64,000 nt of DNA, from NCBI GenBank assembly GCA_031262405.1, contig JAISHS010000001.1:1-64000 (forward strand), read 5' to 3'. The notes under the pieces are model-generated. The model searched no databases and was not told the origin of the DNA. It saw nothing but the letters and a program-made list of their open reading frames with translations. Position numbers and translations under genes: made by a program. Position 1 is the first letter of the stretch. Each line of letters starts with the position of its first letter. Below are positions 33,267 through 42,910 of this stretch, piece after piece. This DNA comes from Oscillospiraceae bacterium. GTDB taxonomy: Bacteria; Bacillota; Clostridia; Oscillospirales; Oscillospiraceae.

Positions 33267-35105
33267 TTAATTATCAATTATAATGCTATATTTCTCCAGC
33301 CAGTAGTTGACTTGCAGGAAGTAGGCTATTGTCTGCGGGACGGTCATGAGCTGGCCGTACCACGGGACGGAGACGGTGCTGCTCAGAAGCTTTTCGAGCG
33401 CGTCGCGGCGGACAATTTGAAAAATCGGCGCGTCGCTTCGCTCGAGCAGCCGCCTCAGCCGCAGTGAGACGTCCGCCAGATAGCTCGGATTGTGGGTTTT
33501 CGGATACGGCGACTTCTTTCGCCAGAGCACCGCCTCCGGGAGCAGCCCGCGCATAGCCTCGCGCAGCAGCCCCTTTTCGACGCCCTTGTAGTCCTTGAAT
33601 TCCCAAGGCATGGAGTAGAGCAGCTCCGCGAGCCGATAGTCGCAGAACGGCACGCGCACCTCCAGCCCGCTGTACATACTCATGCGATCCTTGCGGTCGA
33701 GCAGGGTCTGCATGAACCAGCGGAAATTGAGATTCACCATCTCGCGAAGCCGCCTCTCCTCCGGGGACAGCCCCGGTATGCAGTCAGTATCCGCCAAGGT
33801 TTCGCGGTAGCGCTCGTCGACAAACTCCGCGCCGTCAATCTCGAAGCGCGGCGCGAGAAAGCTCTGCCGCCAAGCCGTAGACTGCGCCCAGGGGAAGCCG
33901 TAACGCGCGCGCACCTCAGGGTCGCGGTACCAGGGATAGCCCCCGAAAAGCTCATCCGCGCACTCGCCGGAAATTCCGACGGTGGCGTGTTTTTTTATCT
34001 CGCGAAAGAGCAGGAGCATGGACGAGTCGACGTCCGCCATGCCGGGCAGACCCCGGGCGTCGACGGCCTCGAAGAGCGCCTCGGCCAGCTCCGGCGTGTC
34101 GATGATAACGTCCCTGTGCTCGGCGTTTAGGCTCGCGTTCATTATTTTAATGTAGTCGTCGTCTGAGCTGGGCTGGAATTTTCCGGCCTTGAAAAATTTT
34201 TCTTGATTTTCATAGCCGACGCTGAAGGTCGTTAGTTTCCTGCCGATTTTAGTCATGTGCCGGTCGGCGATCGCGGAGATTATGCTCGAGTCCAGCCCGC
34301 CGGAGAGCAGCGTGCAGACCGGAACGTCCGAGACCAGCTGGCGGCGAATCGAGTCCGTCACAAGAAAACGCGTTTTTTCTACGGCCTGCCGGAAGCTGTC
34401 CGTCTGCTCGCGGTCGATAAGCCGCCAGTAGCGTGTTTTTGCCAAAGAGCCGTTTTTGAATACGGCGAAGCAGCCCGGCTCGAGCTCCTCTATCCCCCGC
34501 AGGACGCCGCAGCCAGGCGTGCGCCCCGGCCCGAGGAAGATTATTTCGGCGACGCCGTTTCGGTCGAGCACCGCTTCGACGTCCTCGTGCGCCAGAAGCG
34601 CCGGTATCTCGGAGGCGAAGATGAGCGAGCCGTTTTTGAGGGTATAGAACAACGGTTTCACGCCGATTCTGTCGCGGGCGAGAAACAGTACCTTTTCGCG
34701 CGCGTCCCAGATTGCAAAGGCGAAAATGCCGTTGAGCTTGTGGACGCAGTTTTCGCCCCACTGTATGAAGCTGCGCCCGACGACCTCGGTGTCCGAACGG
34801 GTTTTGAAGACGTGACCGAGACTTTTAAGCTCGTCGCGTACCTCGTCGGTGTTGTACAGCTCGCCATTGTAGAGCAGCACGAGCTCTCGAGCCTCCGGTT
34901 CGTTAAATATCATCGGCTGTCTGCCGTTTTCAAGATCAATGACGGCGAGGCGCGCGTGAAGCAGCGCCGCCTGCTCGTCGAAATACATCGCGTTCTGATC
35001 CGGTCCGCGCCGCAGAATATTATTCAGCATAGCCTCGTAGGAGCTTTTGTGGTTTTCAATGTAGTTGCCGCCCTTCGGCACAATTTGACCCGCAATTCCG
35101 CACAT
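33267..35105 (-). CDS. asnB: Asparagine synthase (glutamine-hydrolysing)
   Basis: A 612-residue protein. The mature enzyme begins MCGIAGQIVP, with Cys2 as the glutaminase nucleophile. The N-terminal glutaminase has LIFASEIPALL. The synthetase domain has the PP-loop VCTLLSGGLDSSIISAIADR (SGGLDSS), SVGYENQEKF, GISGECADELFGGYPWYRDP and VRVPFCDYRLAELLYSMPWE. It makes Asn from Asp, Gln and ATP. A GAGGT ribosome binding site lies 10 nt before the ATG at 35105. The gene stands alone. Confidence 0.96.
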   Translation of the reverse strand: MCGIAGQIVPKGGNYIENHKSSYEAMLNNILRRGPDQNAMYFDEQAALLHARLAVIDLENGRQPMIFNEPEARELVLLYNGELYNTDEVRDELKSLGHVFKTRSDTEVVGRSFIQWGENCVHKLNGIFAFAIWDAREKVLFLARDRIGVKPLFYTLKNGSLIFASEIPALLAHEDVEAVLDRNGVAEIIFLGPGRTPGCGVLRGIEELEPGCFAVFKNGSLAKTRYWRLIDREQTDSFRQAVEKTRFLVTDSIRRQLVSDVPVCTLLSGGLDSSIISAIADRHMTKIGRKLTTFSVGYENQEKFFKAGKFQPSSDDDYIKIMNASLNAEHRDVIIDTPELAEALFEAVDARGLPGMADVDSSMLLLFREIKKHATVGISGECADELFGGYPWYRDPEVRARYGFPWAQSTAWRQSFLAPRFEIDGAEFVDERYRETLADTDCIPGLSPEERRLREMVNLNFRWFMQTLLDRKDRMSMYSGLEVRVPFCDYRLAELLYSMPWEFKDYKGVEKGLLREAMRGLLPEAVLWRKKSPYPKTHNPSYLADVSLRLRRLLERSDAPIFQIVRRDALEKLLSSTVSVPWYGQLMTVPQTIAYFLQVNYWLEKYSIIIDN

Positions 35106-35232
35106 ATCGCTCTACCTCATTTCCTTTTTTCAAATACATTATATACATTTGCGGTATTTGGGGTGCTTTTATTTCCAATTCAGAGCCGACAAGGGCTCGC
35201 ATTCTTCGATAATGCTTTATATTTCTCGACAT
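35056..35232 (-). CDS. Possible small upstream ORF overlapping the asnB start
   Basis: A 58-residue frame (MSRNIKHYRRMRALVGSELE...) with a good CGGAGATAAT just before its ATG. It ends 50 bp inside asnB in another frame. It could be a leader peptide that couples to asnB, or chance. No homologue is recognised and nothing else supports it. Confidence 0.25.
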   Translation of the reverse strand: MSRNIKHYRRMRALVGSELEIKAPQIPQMYIMYLKKGNEVERYVRNCGSNCAEGRQLH

Positions 35233-35491
35233 ATTATCTCCGTTGGAGAATTTCGATGTATCATTTTCGACGGTGAGGGTTGTTGGCTCGCGGCGGAATT
35301 TAGCGGCCAATAACGCCTAATATTCGCCGCGACGGAGATTATGTCGACTGTCTTTCTCCTATTTCGACATTATAATTTGTTGAAAATTGAGAATTTTCCA
35401 TAAATTTTTGAAACGCAATATTCTCCTATTAGGATAATGCAATATTCCCCATTTTCATAAATTTGCTATAAATTAATTTTTCATTTACCTA

Positions 35492-35520
35492 TTGACTTTA
35501 ACATTATTGAGGTTTATAAT
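35492..35520 (+). promoter_or_regulatory. Promoter of the DUF2089/membrane-protein operon
   Basis: TTGACT (35492-35497) and TATAAT (35515-35520) are separated by 17 bp. Upstream, two imperfect direct copies of GCAATATTC(T/C)CC at about 35415-35425 and 35439-35449, each next to an ATTTTC-ATAAATTT stretch, are candidate regulator sites. Confidence 0.8.
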
Positions 35521-35554
35521 TAATATTATTAAAGGTCAGGAGGAATGTCGGAAA

Positions 35555-35848
35555 ATGGCGATTGAGGTTGTTCCCGACTGGATGACGAGTCTGGACGATG
35601 AGGACACGACGTTTATTAAAAATTTTCTTCTGGCGTCCGGTTCATTAAAGGAAATTGCGCAGCTCTATGGCGTGACTTATCCTACTGTGCGGCTGCGGCT
35701 GGATCGGCTGATTCAGAAGATACGAATCGGTGAGAGTAACGAGACCGAGCCGTATATAGGGCTGATTAAGCGGCTTGCGCTCAATGACAAGCTGGACTTT
35801 GACACCGCGAAGGTGCTAATCACAGCGTATAAGAAAGCGAGGAACTGA
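35555..35848 (+). CDS. DUF2089-like small DNA-binding protein
   Basis: A 97-residue protein starting at the ATG at 35555, with AGGAGG 11 nt upstream. The helix-turn-helix NFLLASGSLKEIAQLYGVTY, then PTVRLRLDRLIQKI, matches the C-terminal part of DUF2089 proteins, which resemble sigma-factor region 4 and are thought to be transcription regulators. The zinc-ribbon N-terminus of longer members is absent. It is cotranscribed with a small membrane protein 4 bp downstream. The pair may form a regulator-membrane sensor unit, but that is inferred from the arrangement. Confidence 0.8.
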   Translation: MAIEVVPDWMTSLDDEDTTFIKNFLLASGSLKEIAQLYGVTYPTVRLRLDRLIQKIRIGESNETEPYIGLIKRLALNDKLDFDTAKVLITAYKKARN

Positions 35849-35852
35849 AAAT

Positions 35853-36179
35853 ATGATTGCAAATACAATTTTACTTTTTGTTGTTTTAATCGTGACATTA
35901 GCGATTTTCGCGGGTATTATTATCCTACAGGTCTATTTATCGAAGAAAGAGAGTAAAATCCTAGGGCTAATTCTGCCGGGAGTGTTCTTCCTGCTGTCGT
36001 TTATACCCGTCCTCGGTCTTACTCTTTCTGTCAATTCGAGCGGCTTCTATTTGTCGGTATTCTTTGTCTTTCTGCTCTCGAACCTCCCGACCCTAATTCT
36101 GCTGGCAATCTACTTTGCGAACCAAACAGCGCAAAAGCGAAGAGCAGAGCTTGAGAAAATGAATAAACGAGATTTGTAA
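35853..36179 (+). CDS. Small membrane protein, three helices
   Basis: A 108-residue protein with three hydrophobic segments: residues 3-28 (NTILLFVVLIVTLAIFAGII), 37-58 (ILGLILPGVFFLLSFIPVLG) and 66-90 (FYLSVFFVFLLSNLPTLILL). A charged C-terminal tail follows (QKRRAELEKMNKRD). No catalytic motif. Function unknown. Its start lies 4 bp after the DUF2089-like gene, indicating a two-gene operon. Confidence 0.75.
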   Translation: MIANTILLFVVLIVTLAIFAGIIILQVYLSKKESKILGLILPGVFFLLSFIPVLGLTLSVNSSGFYLSVFFVFLLSNLPTLILLAIYFANQTAQKRRAELEKMNKRDL

Positions 36180-36298
36180 GTGCAGATAATAGATATTAGA
36201 TAAGAGATATGAGATAGAAAGAGTCGCGTGAGGCGCGACACAATATTAAAATATCTATTATCTATTATCTTTTATCTTATATCTAATATCTGGGTAAA
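36180..36298. repeat. Complete MITE-like nested palindrome
   Basis: The clearest copy of the AT-arm family. The left arm is AGATAATAGATATTAGATAA, then AGAGATATGAGATAG. The core is GAGTCGCGTGAGGCGCGAC (about 36221-36239). The right arm is ATCTATTATCTATTATCTTT, then TATCTTATATCTAATATCT. The two arms can pair over about 35 bp. It lies between convergent transcription units. Confidence 0.7.
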
Positions 36299-36318
36299 AA
36301 GCACTTCAAGGAGAACTT

Positions 36319-36338
<20 letters not shown>
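36296..36338 (-). terminator. Terminator of the ATP synthase operon
   Basis: CACTTCAAGGAGAACT (36302-36317) and AGTTCTCCTTGAAGTG (36321-36336) form a perfect 16-bp stem. On the minus strand it is followed by GCTTTTT. The stem includes the last codons and stop of atpC. Confidence 0.9.
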
Positions 36339-39060
<2,722 letters not shown>

Positions 39061-39078
39061 AAGTCTTTACCCTCCCCG

Positions 39079-40860
39079 CTACTGTCGCTTTGAACGCCCG
39101 GCGATTCCCAGATTTCTGCGCCTGATGCGATTGTCCTTAAAATACCGCGTGATATCCAAAATATTTGTTCTCATATCGTTGTCCAGCGTCTTGTCGCGGT
39201 CTATCTTACTGCACAGCTCCTGCTGAGTGGTCTCGAAGTACCAGATGAGGTCTGCATGGAAGAACTTTATTCGCGCCGTCGGAACCTCAAACATGACGTG
39301 GCTCGTAGCGGCGACGAGCGTTATGACCTGCTCATGCAGGCTCATAGAGCGATATTGCTCCTGCTTTAGCAGCTGCATAAGCCTCTGCCCGTAGATGAGA
39401 AGCTGCTTTGTAGATTCGTCTAGGTCGCTGGCAAACTGCGTGAAAATCTCCATCTCGCGGTATTGCGCCAGCTCTAGCCTTATTGCCCCCGCTGCCGAGC
39501 GCAGAGCCTGGGTCTGAGCCGCGCCGCCGACGCGCGAAACCGACAGTCCGATGTTGATTGCCGGACGCTGTCCCGCAAAGAAAAGGTCGCTCTCGAGAAA
39601 AATTTGTCCGTCGGTTATGGAGATTATGTTGGTCGGGATATATGCCGAGACATCCCCAGAGAGGGTCTCGACTATCGGAAGCGCCGTCATGCTGCCGCCG
39701 CCAAGCTCATCGGACAGTCTTGCGGCGCGCTCAAGCAGGCGGGAGTGGAGATAGAACACGTCTCCCGGAAAGGCCTCGCGCCCGGGCGGGCGTTCGAGAA
39801 GCAGGCTCACGGCTCTGTAGGCCACGGCGTGCTTTGAAAGATCGTCATAGACAATCAGCACGTCCCTGCCCTTTCGCATCAGATATTCCGCCATAGCGCA
39901 GCCGGCATAGGGCGCGATATACTGCATGGACGCGGGGTCGCTGGCGGGGGAATGGACGATTGTTGTATAGTCGAGCGCGCCGCGGGCGCGGAGCGTCTCG
40001 ACCGTTCGGGCGACGGAGCTTGCCTTTTGCCCTATGGCGACATAGATACAGGCGACGTTTTTGCCCTTTTGATTTAAAATTGCGTCGATCGCCATGGCCG
40101 ACTTGCCTGTCTGGCGGTCGCCGATTATAAGCTCTCTCTGGCCGCGTCCTATGGGAAACATGGCGTCAATAGCCAGAATTCCGGTCTCGAGCGGCACTGA
40201 AACGGACTGTCTTTCGACAATTTCCGGCGCGCGCGCCTCAAGCGGCAGATAGCCGGAGGGTCTGATCTCCGGGCCGCCGTCTACGGGAGAGCCTAGGCAG
40301 TCCACGACTCTGCCGAGAAAATCTTCGCCCACGGGAACGCCCGCCGTTTTTCCGGTGCTCGTTACGCGGTCGCCGCTGGAGACGTCACCATCTACGCCGA
40401 AGACCACGACGCCGACCTCATCGCGCCGCAGCTCCTGCACCATGCCCCTGACTCCGGACTCAAAAACCAAAATTTCGCCGTAAAAAGCGCCCGGAAGCCC
40501 CTTTACCGTCGCGATAGAGTCGCCGACAGTGGCGACGTGCCCGACGTGCTCGGCGCGGGAATCGAGAAAAAGCTCGTCAACCCGCTGCCTTATGAGGGGG
40601 ATTATACCCTCGCCGCTCACCTTTAGCTCCGAGAGCTTTCGGCGCAGCTGCTCTAAGCGCCCCTCGTGGCTCCAGTCATAGACGTCGGAGCCCACGTGCA
40701 GGCGAAAGCCGCCCTCGGTGGTCTCGTCGATAATAATTTCAAGCTCCGCGTCGCCGCCATAGACACTGCGCAGGAAGGTCATTATGCCCTCCCTCTGCTT
40801 TTCGGACGGAGGTGTTACGCAGTGCAGAAACGCCCTCGCGGGAAGTCCTGCATTCTTCAA
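39079..40860 (-). CDS. atpA: Fused delta (C-terminal domain)-alpha subunit of F-type ATP synthase
   Basis: A 593-residue protein, about 80 longer than usual alpha. Residues 17-80 match the C-terminal domain of delta: SEKQREGIMTFLRSVYGGDA, the strand ELEIIIDETTEGGFRLHVGS and DVYDWSHEGRLEQLRRKLSE (compare delta's 'D..l.GG..i.vg..v.DgS...rL..L'). From about residue 84 it is alpha: VGHVATVGDSIATVKGLPGA, Walker A GDRQTGKSAMAIDAI (247-261), VYDDLSKHAVAYRAVSLLLE and LSVSRVGGAAQTQALRSAAG with the ISxRVG-type Arg. The TTG start at 40860 overlaps the atpF stop (TTGA), and AAGGGGAG lies 8 nt upstream. The six-helix N-terminal domain of delta, which normally binds the top of F1, is absent, and no separate atpH is in the operon. 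Confidence 0.93.
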   Translation of the reverse strand: MKNAGLPARAFLHCVTPPSEKQREGIMTFLRSVYGGDAELEIIIDETTEGGFRLHVGSDVYDWSHEGRLEQLRRKLSELKVSGEGIIPLIRQRVDELFLDSRAEHVGHVATVGDSIATVKGLPGAFYGEILVFESGVRGMVQELRRDEVGVVVFGVDGDVSSGDRVTSTGKTAGVPVGEDFLGRVVDCLGSPVDGGPEIRPSGYLPLEARAPEIVERQSVSVPLETGILAIDAMFPIGRGQRELIIGDRQTGKSAMAIDAILNQKGKNVACIYVAIGQKASSVARTVETLRARGALDYTTIVHSPASDPASMQYIAPYAGCAMAEYLMRKGRDVLIVYDDLSKHAVAYRAVSLLLERPPGREAFPGDVFYLHSRLLERAARLSDELGGGSMTALPIVETLSGDVSAYIPTNIISITDGQIFLESDLFFAGQRPAINIGLSVSRVGGAAQTQALRSAAGAIRLELAQYREMEIFTQFASDLDESTKQLLIYGQRLMQLLKQEQYRSMSLHEQVITLVAATSHVMFEVPTARIKFFHADLIWYFETTQQELCSKIDRDKTLDNDMRTNILDITRYFKDNRIRRRNLGIAGRSKRQ

Positions 40861-41363
40861 GGCTGCGGCTCCCCTTTCCCGGCGACAGCGAGGAATTTAT
40901 CGTACAGCGCGCTGTCCGTCTCCGCGCTTGAGCTTGCGGCGATGAGCTTTTGCGTAGCCCCGACGACTATGTCGGCAAGCTCCCGACGTGCCTCCTCGAG
41001 AAGACGCGTCTTCTCTTCGCGGGCTGCGCCCTGCGCCCGAACAAGAACCGCCGCCGCCTGCTCGCGCGCCTCAATAAGCTCGCGCTCGGCCTGCTCGCGG
41101 GTCTCCTTTTCCACGGCAAGCCGCTTGGCGCGAAGCTCATCCTCCGCCTCGGCTATGCGCTTTTCATATTCCTGCTTGAGCGACTCTATGAGCTTCTTCG
41201 TCTCGGAGGCCTTTTCCTCGAGCGCCTGATAGTGCGCCTTGCGCTCTTCCATGAATTTCTTCACGGGGTTATAGAGCAGAAGATAAAGCCCCACGGCGAG
41301 AATCGCGAAGTTGAAAAGGCTCAGTAAAATCTGCTGCCAGTCTATGTTTAAAGGAATGTTCAT
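40857..41363 (-). CDS. atpF: F-type ATP synthase b subunit
   Basis: A 168-residue stator subunit starting MNIPLNIDWQQILLSLFNFA; the ATG at 41363 has AAGGAGGT 7 nt upstream. One N-terminal membrane helix (LLSLFNFAILAVGLYLLLY) is followed by a long charged coiled coil (EERKAHYQALEEKASETKKL onwards). The last part (LADIVVGATQKLIAASSSAE) resembles the region that contacts delta. It overlaps the delta-alpha gene by 3-4 nt, so in this operon the stator stalk gene is coupled to the fused subunit. Confidence 0.94.
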   Translation of the reverse strand: MNIPLNIDWQQILLSLFNFAILAVGLYLLLYNPVKKFMEERKAHYQALEEKASETKKLIESLKQEYEKRIAEAEDELRAKRLAVEKETREQAERELIEAREQAAAVLVRAQGAAREEKTRLLEEARRELADIVVGATQKLIAASSSAETDSALYDKFLAVAGKGEPQP

Positions 41364-41382
41364 GCGGTAAACCTCCTTAGGG

Positions 41383-41757
41383 CTATAGTACAAACACCAG
41401 CAATATAACCACTATCAGCGCATAGATGACGAGGGTCTCTATGAACACAAGCCCCAGCATAAGCGCGGTTCTTATCTTGCTCTCCGCCTCGGGCTGACGC
41501 GCTATCGCCTTGACGGCGTTGGAGATTGAAAAACCCATAGCTATCGCGCCGCCGAGCGCGGCTATGCCGATTGTAAGCGCTGAGGCGAGTGCCTTTCCGT
41601 TGGTCTCGCTTGCGATTTCTGCGACCTGTGCTGCGACCTCTTCTTCAACCGCCGACTCGTCTTTTGCAGCGTAAGCGGGAGCCGCCGCGCCGATGAGCAG
41701 TGTTGCCGCGAGTAAGGTGAGCAGCGCCACCGCAATAAGCTTTTTAAACCGTCTCAT
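41383..41757 (-). CDS. atpE: F-type ATP synthase c subunit with a signal-peptide-like N-terminus
   Basis: A 124-residue c subunit, longer than the usual 70-90. Residues 1-31 (FKKLIAVALLTLLAATLLIG, then AAAPAYAA) look like a cleavable signal peptide, followed by an acidic linker (DESAVEEEVAAQVAEIASET). Helix 1 (ALTIGIAALGGAIAMGFSIS) and helix 2 (LMLGLVFIETLVIYALIVVI) form the hairpin, joined by the polar loop ARQPEA. The ion-carrying Glu is about residue 107 (FIET). Compared with Na+-binding c subunits, the helix-1 Gln position is Met, while Thr follows the Glu and the helix-2 Tyr is kept. Ion specificity (H+ or Na+) is therefore unclear, leaning to H+. Confidence 0.92.
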   Translation of the reverse strand: MRRFKKLIAVALLTLLAATLLIGAAAPAYAAKDESAVEEEVAAQVAEIASETNGKALASALTIGIAALGGAIAMGFSISNAVKAIARQPEAESKIRTALMLGLVFIETLVIYALIVVILLVFVL

Positions 41758-41761
41758 AATC

Positions 41762-42631
41762 TTATCCTCCTAAGCTTTCAGCTTCAATATCGCCCTTGGC
41801 GATACGTTTTTTCTTTTTCTTCTCTTTCTTTTCCGGCGGCTCTGTCACCTCGCCGTAGAAGACGCAGGTTAGCAGGGTCAGAACATAGGTTTGAATTAAG
41901 GCGTGGAGGAGCGTGAAGAGCACCGCCACCACAACCGGAAGCACAAAGCTCAGGAAAATTACGCTGTAGACCAGCTCCGTCACGAGAAGGCCGCTGAGCA
42001 ACGCCCCGAAGAGTCTGAAGCTCATTGAAATGGGCAGCGAAAATTCCTTTAGGGCGCGGCCTATCCCGCGCGTCCCGTTGGCTATAACCCCGCCGGAGAG
42101 GATAACGCAATAGGACAGGCAGCCCAGCGCAATCGCCCCGTTGATATCCGCCAGAGGCGCGGGCAGCCTCACAGAGGCTCCGCTGACCGCGATAACTTGA
42201 ATGCCGAACAGCTCCATTAGCGTGCCCAAAAATATATAGACTCCCGCCGCGAAAGCATAGGCTCCCAGAAAGCCGTTTTTGTGGGGGCTGTTTGTCTTTG
42301 CCAGACTGTCAAAGTAGTCCACGAGCTTTTCTAAAAGGATTTGCAGCTTGCCGGGGACATATTTAAATTTGGGTATGACAAAGATTCTAAGCGCACCGGC
42401 GATAAGAAGCAGCGCCGCCGTGAGCACAAAGCTTGAAATGAGAGCGGGGTTTACGGCCTTAATCCCCAGAAAATTAACTCTGTCTTCCTCGTGCAAAACG
42501 GCGTCCCGCATAAGCTCAGGAAGTGTTACGCCGGTTTCCACCGGTTTTATCAGAAAGATTCCGACCAGAAGCGCCGCCATTAAAATTACAATTCCCACCA
42601 CAGCGCGCTTTGAGAGCTTTTTTGTTTTCAT
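41762..42631 (-). CDS. atpB: F-type ATP synthase a subunit
   Basis: A 289-residue membrane subunit and the first gene of the operon. The essential Arg of the proton path is in LPISMSFRLFGALLSGLLVT. The C-terminal helix pair (LFTLLHALIQTYVLTLLTCV, then FYGE) is standard. The N-terminus has an extra hydrophobic segment (VVGIVILMAALLVGIFLI), and the C-terminus has a run of Lys/Glu (EKKEKKKKKR). It starts with GAGGTGACG upstream of the ATG at 42631. No atpI precedes it. Confidence 0.94.
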   Translation of the reverse strand: MKTKKLSKRAVVGIVILMAALLVGIFLIKPVETGVTLPELMRDAVLHEEDRVNFLGIKAVNPALISSFVLTAALLLIAGALRIFVIPKFKYVPGKLQILLEKLVDYFDSLAKTNSPHKNGFLGAYAFAAGVYIFLGTLMELFGIQVIAVSGASVRLPAPLADINGAIALGCLSYCVILSGGVIANGTRGIGRALKEFSLPISMSFRLFGALLSGLLVTELVYSVIFLSFVLPVVVAVLFTLLHALIQTYVLTLLTCVFYGEVTEPPEKKEKKKKKRIAKGDIEAESLGG

Positions 42632-42695
42632 TCGTCACCTCGAATGCAATTCTACTGACGCTTTCTACCTATGATTAGAATGATATTTCCACTGC

Positions 42696-42724
42696 ATTAT
42701 GTCACAAAGCCTCGGCTATTGAAA
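42696..42724 (-). promoter_or_regulatory. Weak candidate promoter of the ATP synthase operon
   Basis: On the minus strand TTTCAA (42724-42719), 17 bp, CATAAT (42701-42696). The -10 is good and the -35 poor. Nothing better is seen upstream of atpB. Confidence 0.35.
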
Positions 42725-42804
42725 GAGCAATAATATATAAATAACACACATTTTTTAGTAAATATGTTGTTCATAATTAATTGGTCTTTTTTTGAGAACT
42801 CCAT

Positions 42805-42833
42805 TTACTTCTAAGGGTAGTATATGGTATTAT
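42805..42833 (+). promoter_or_regulatory. Promoter of the nucleobase permease
   Basis: TTACTT (42805-42810) and TATTAT (42828-42833) are separated by 17 bp. The leader of about 70 nt contains the hairpin and short ORF described next. Confidence 0.45.
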
Positions 42834-42850
42834 GTGTCGAGGATGATAAT

Positions 42851-42889
42851 ATGAACCGCGGGCTGACCATCGGTCAGCCCAAAATATGA
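42851..42889 (+). promoter_or_regulatory. Leader hairpin and 12-codon ORF before the permease
   Basis: GGGCTGACC (42860-42868) and GGTCAGCCC (42872-42880) form a perfect 9-bp stem with a 3-nt loop. A 12-codon frame, MNRGLTIGQPKI, runs through it from the ATG at 42851, with GAGG 8 nt upstream. The arrangement resembles a translation-sensitive attenuator, but no known purine riboswitch motif is present. Confidence 0.35.
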
Positions 42890-42910
42890 TGAGAGGCAGG
42901 TTTTTTTCCT

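Noticed and set aside
42700..42850. Purine riboswitch before the nucleobase permease
   Set aside because: The conserved loop and junction bases of the purine aptamer are absent.
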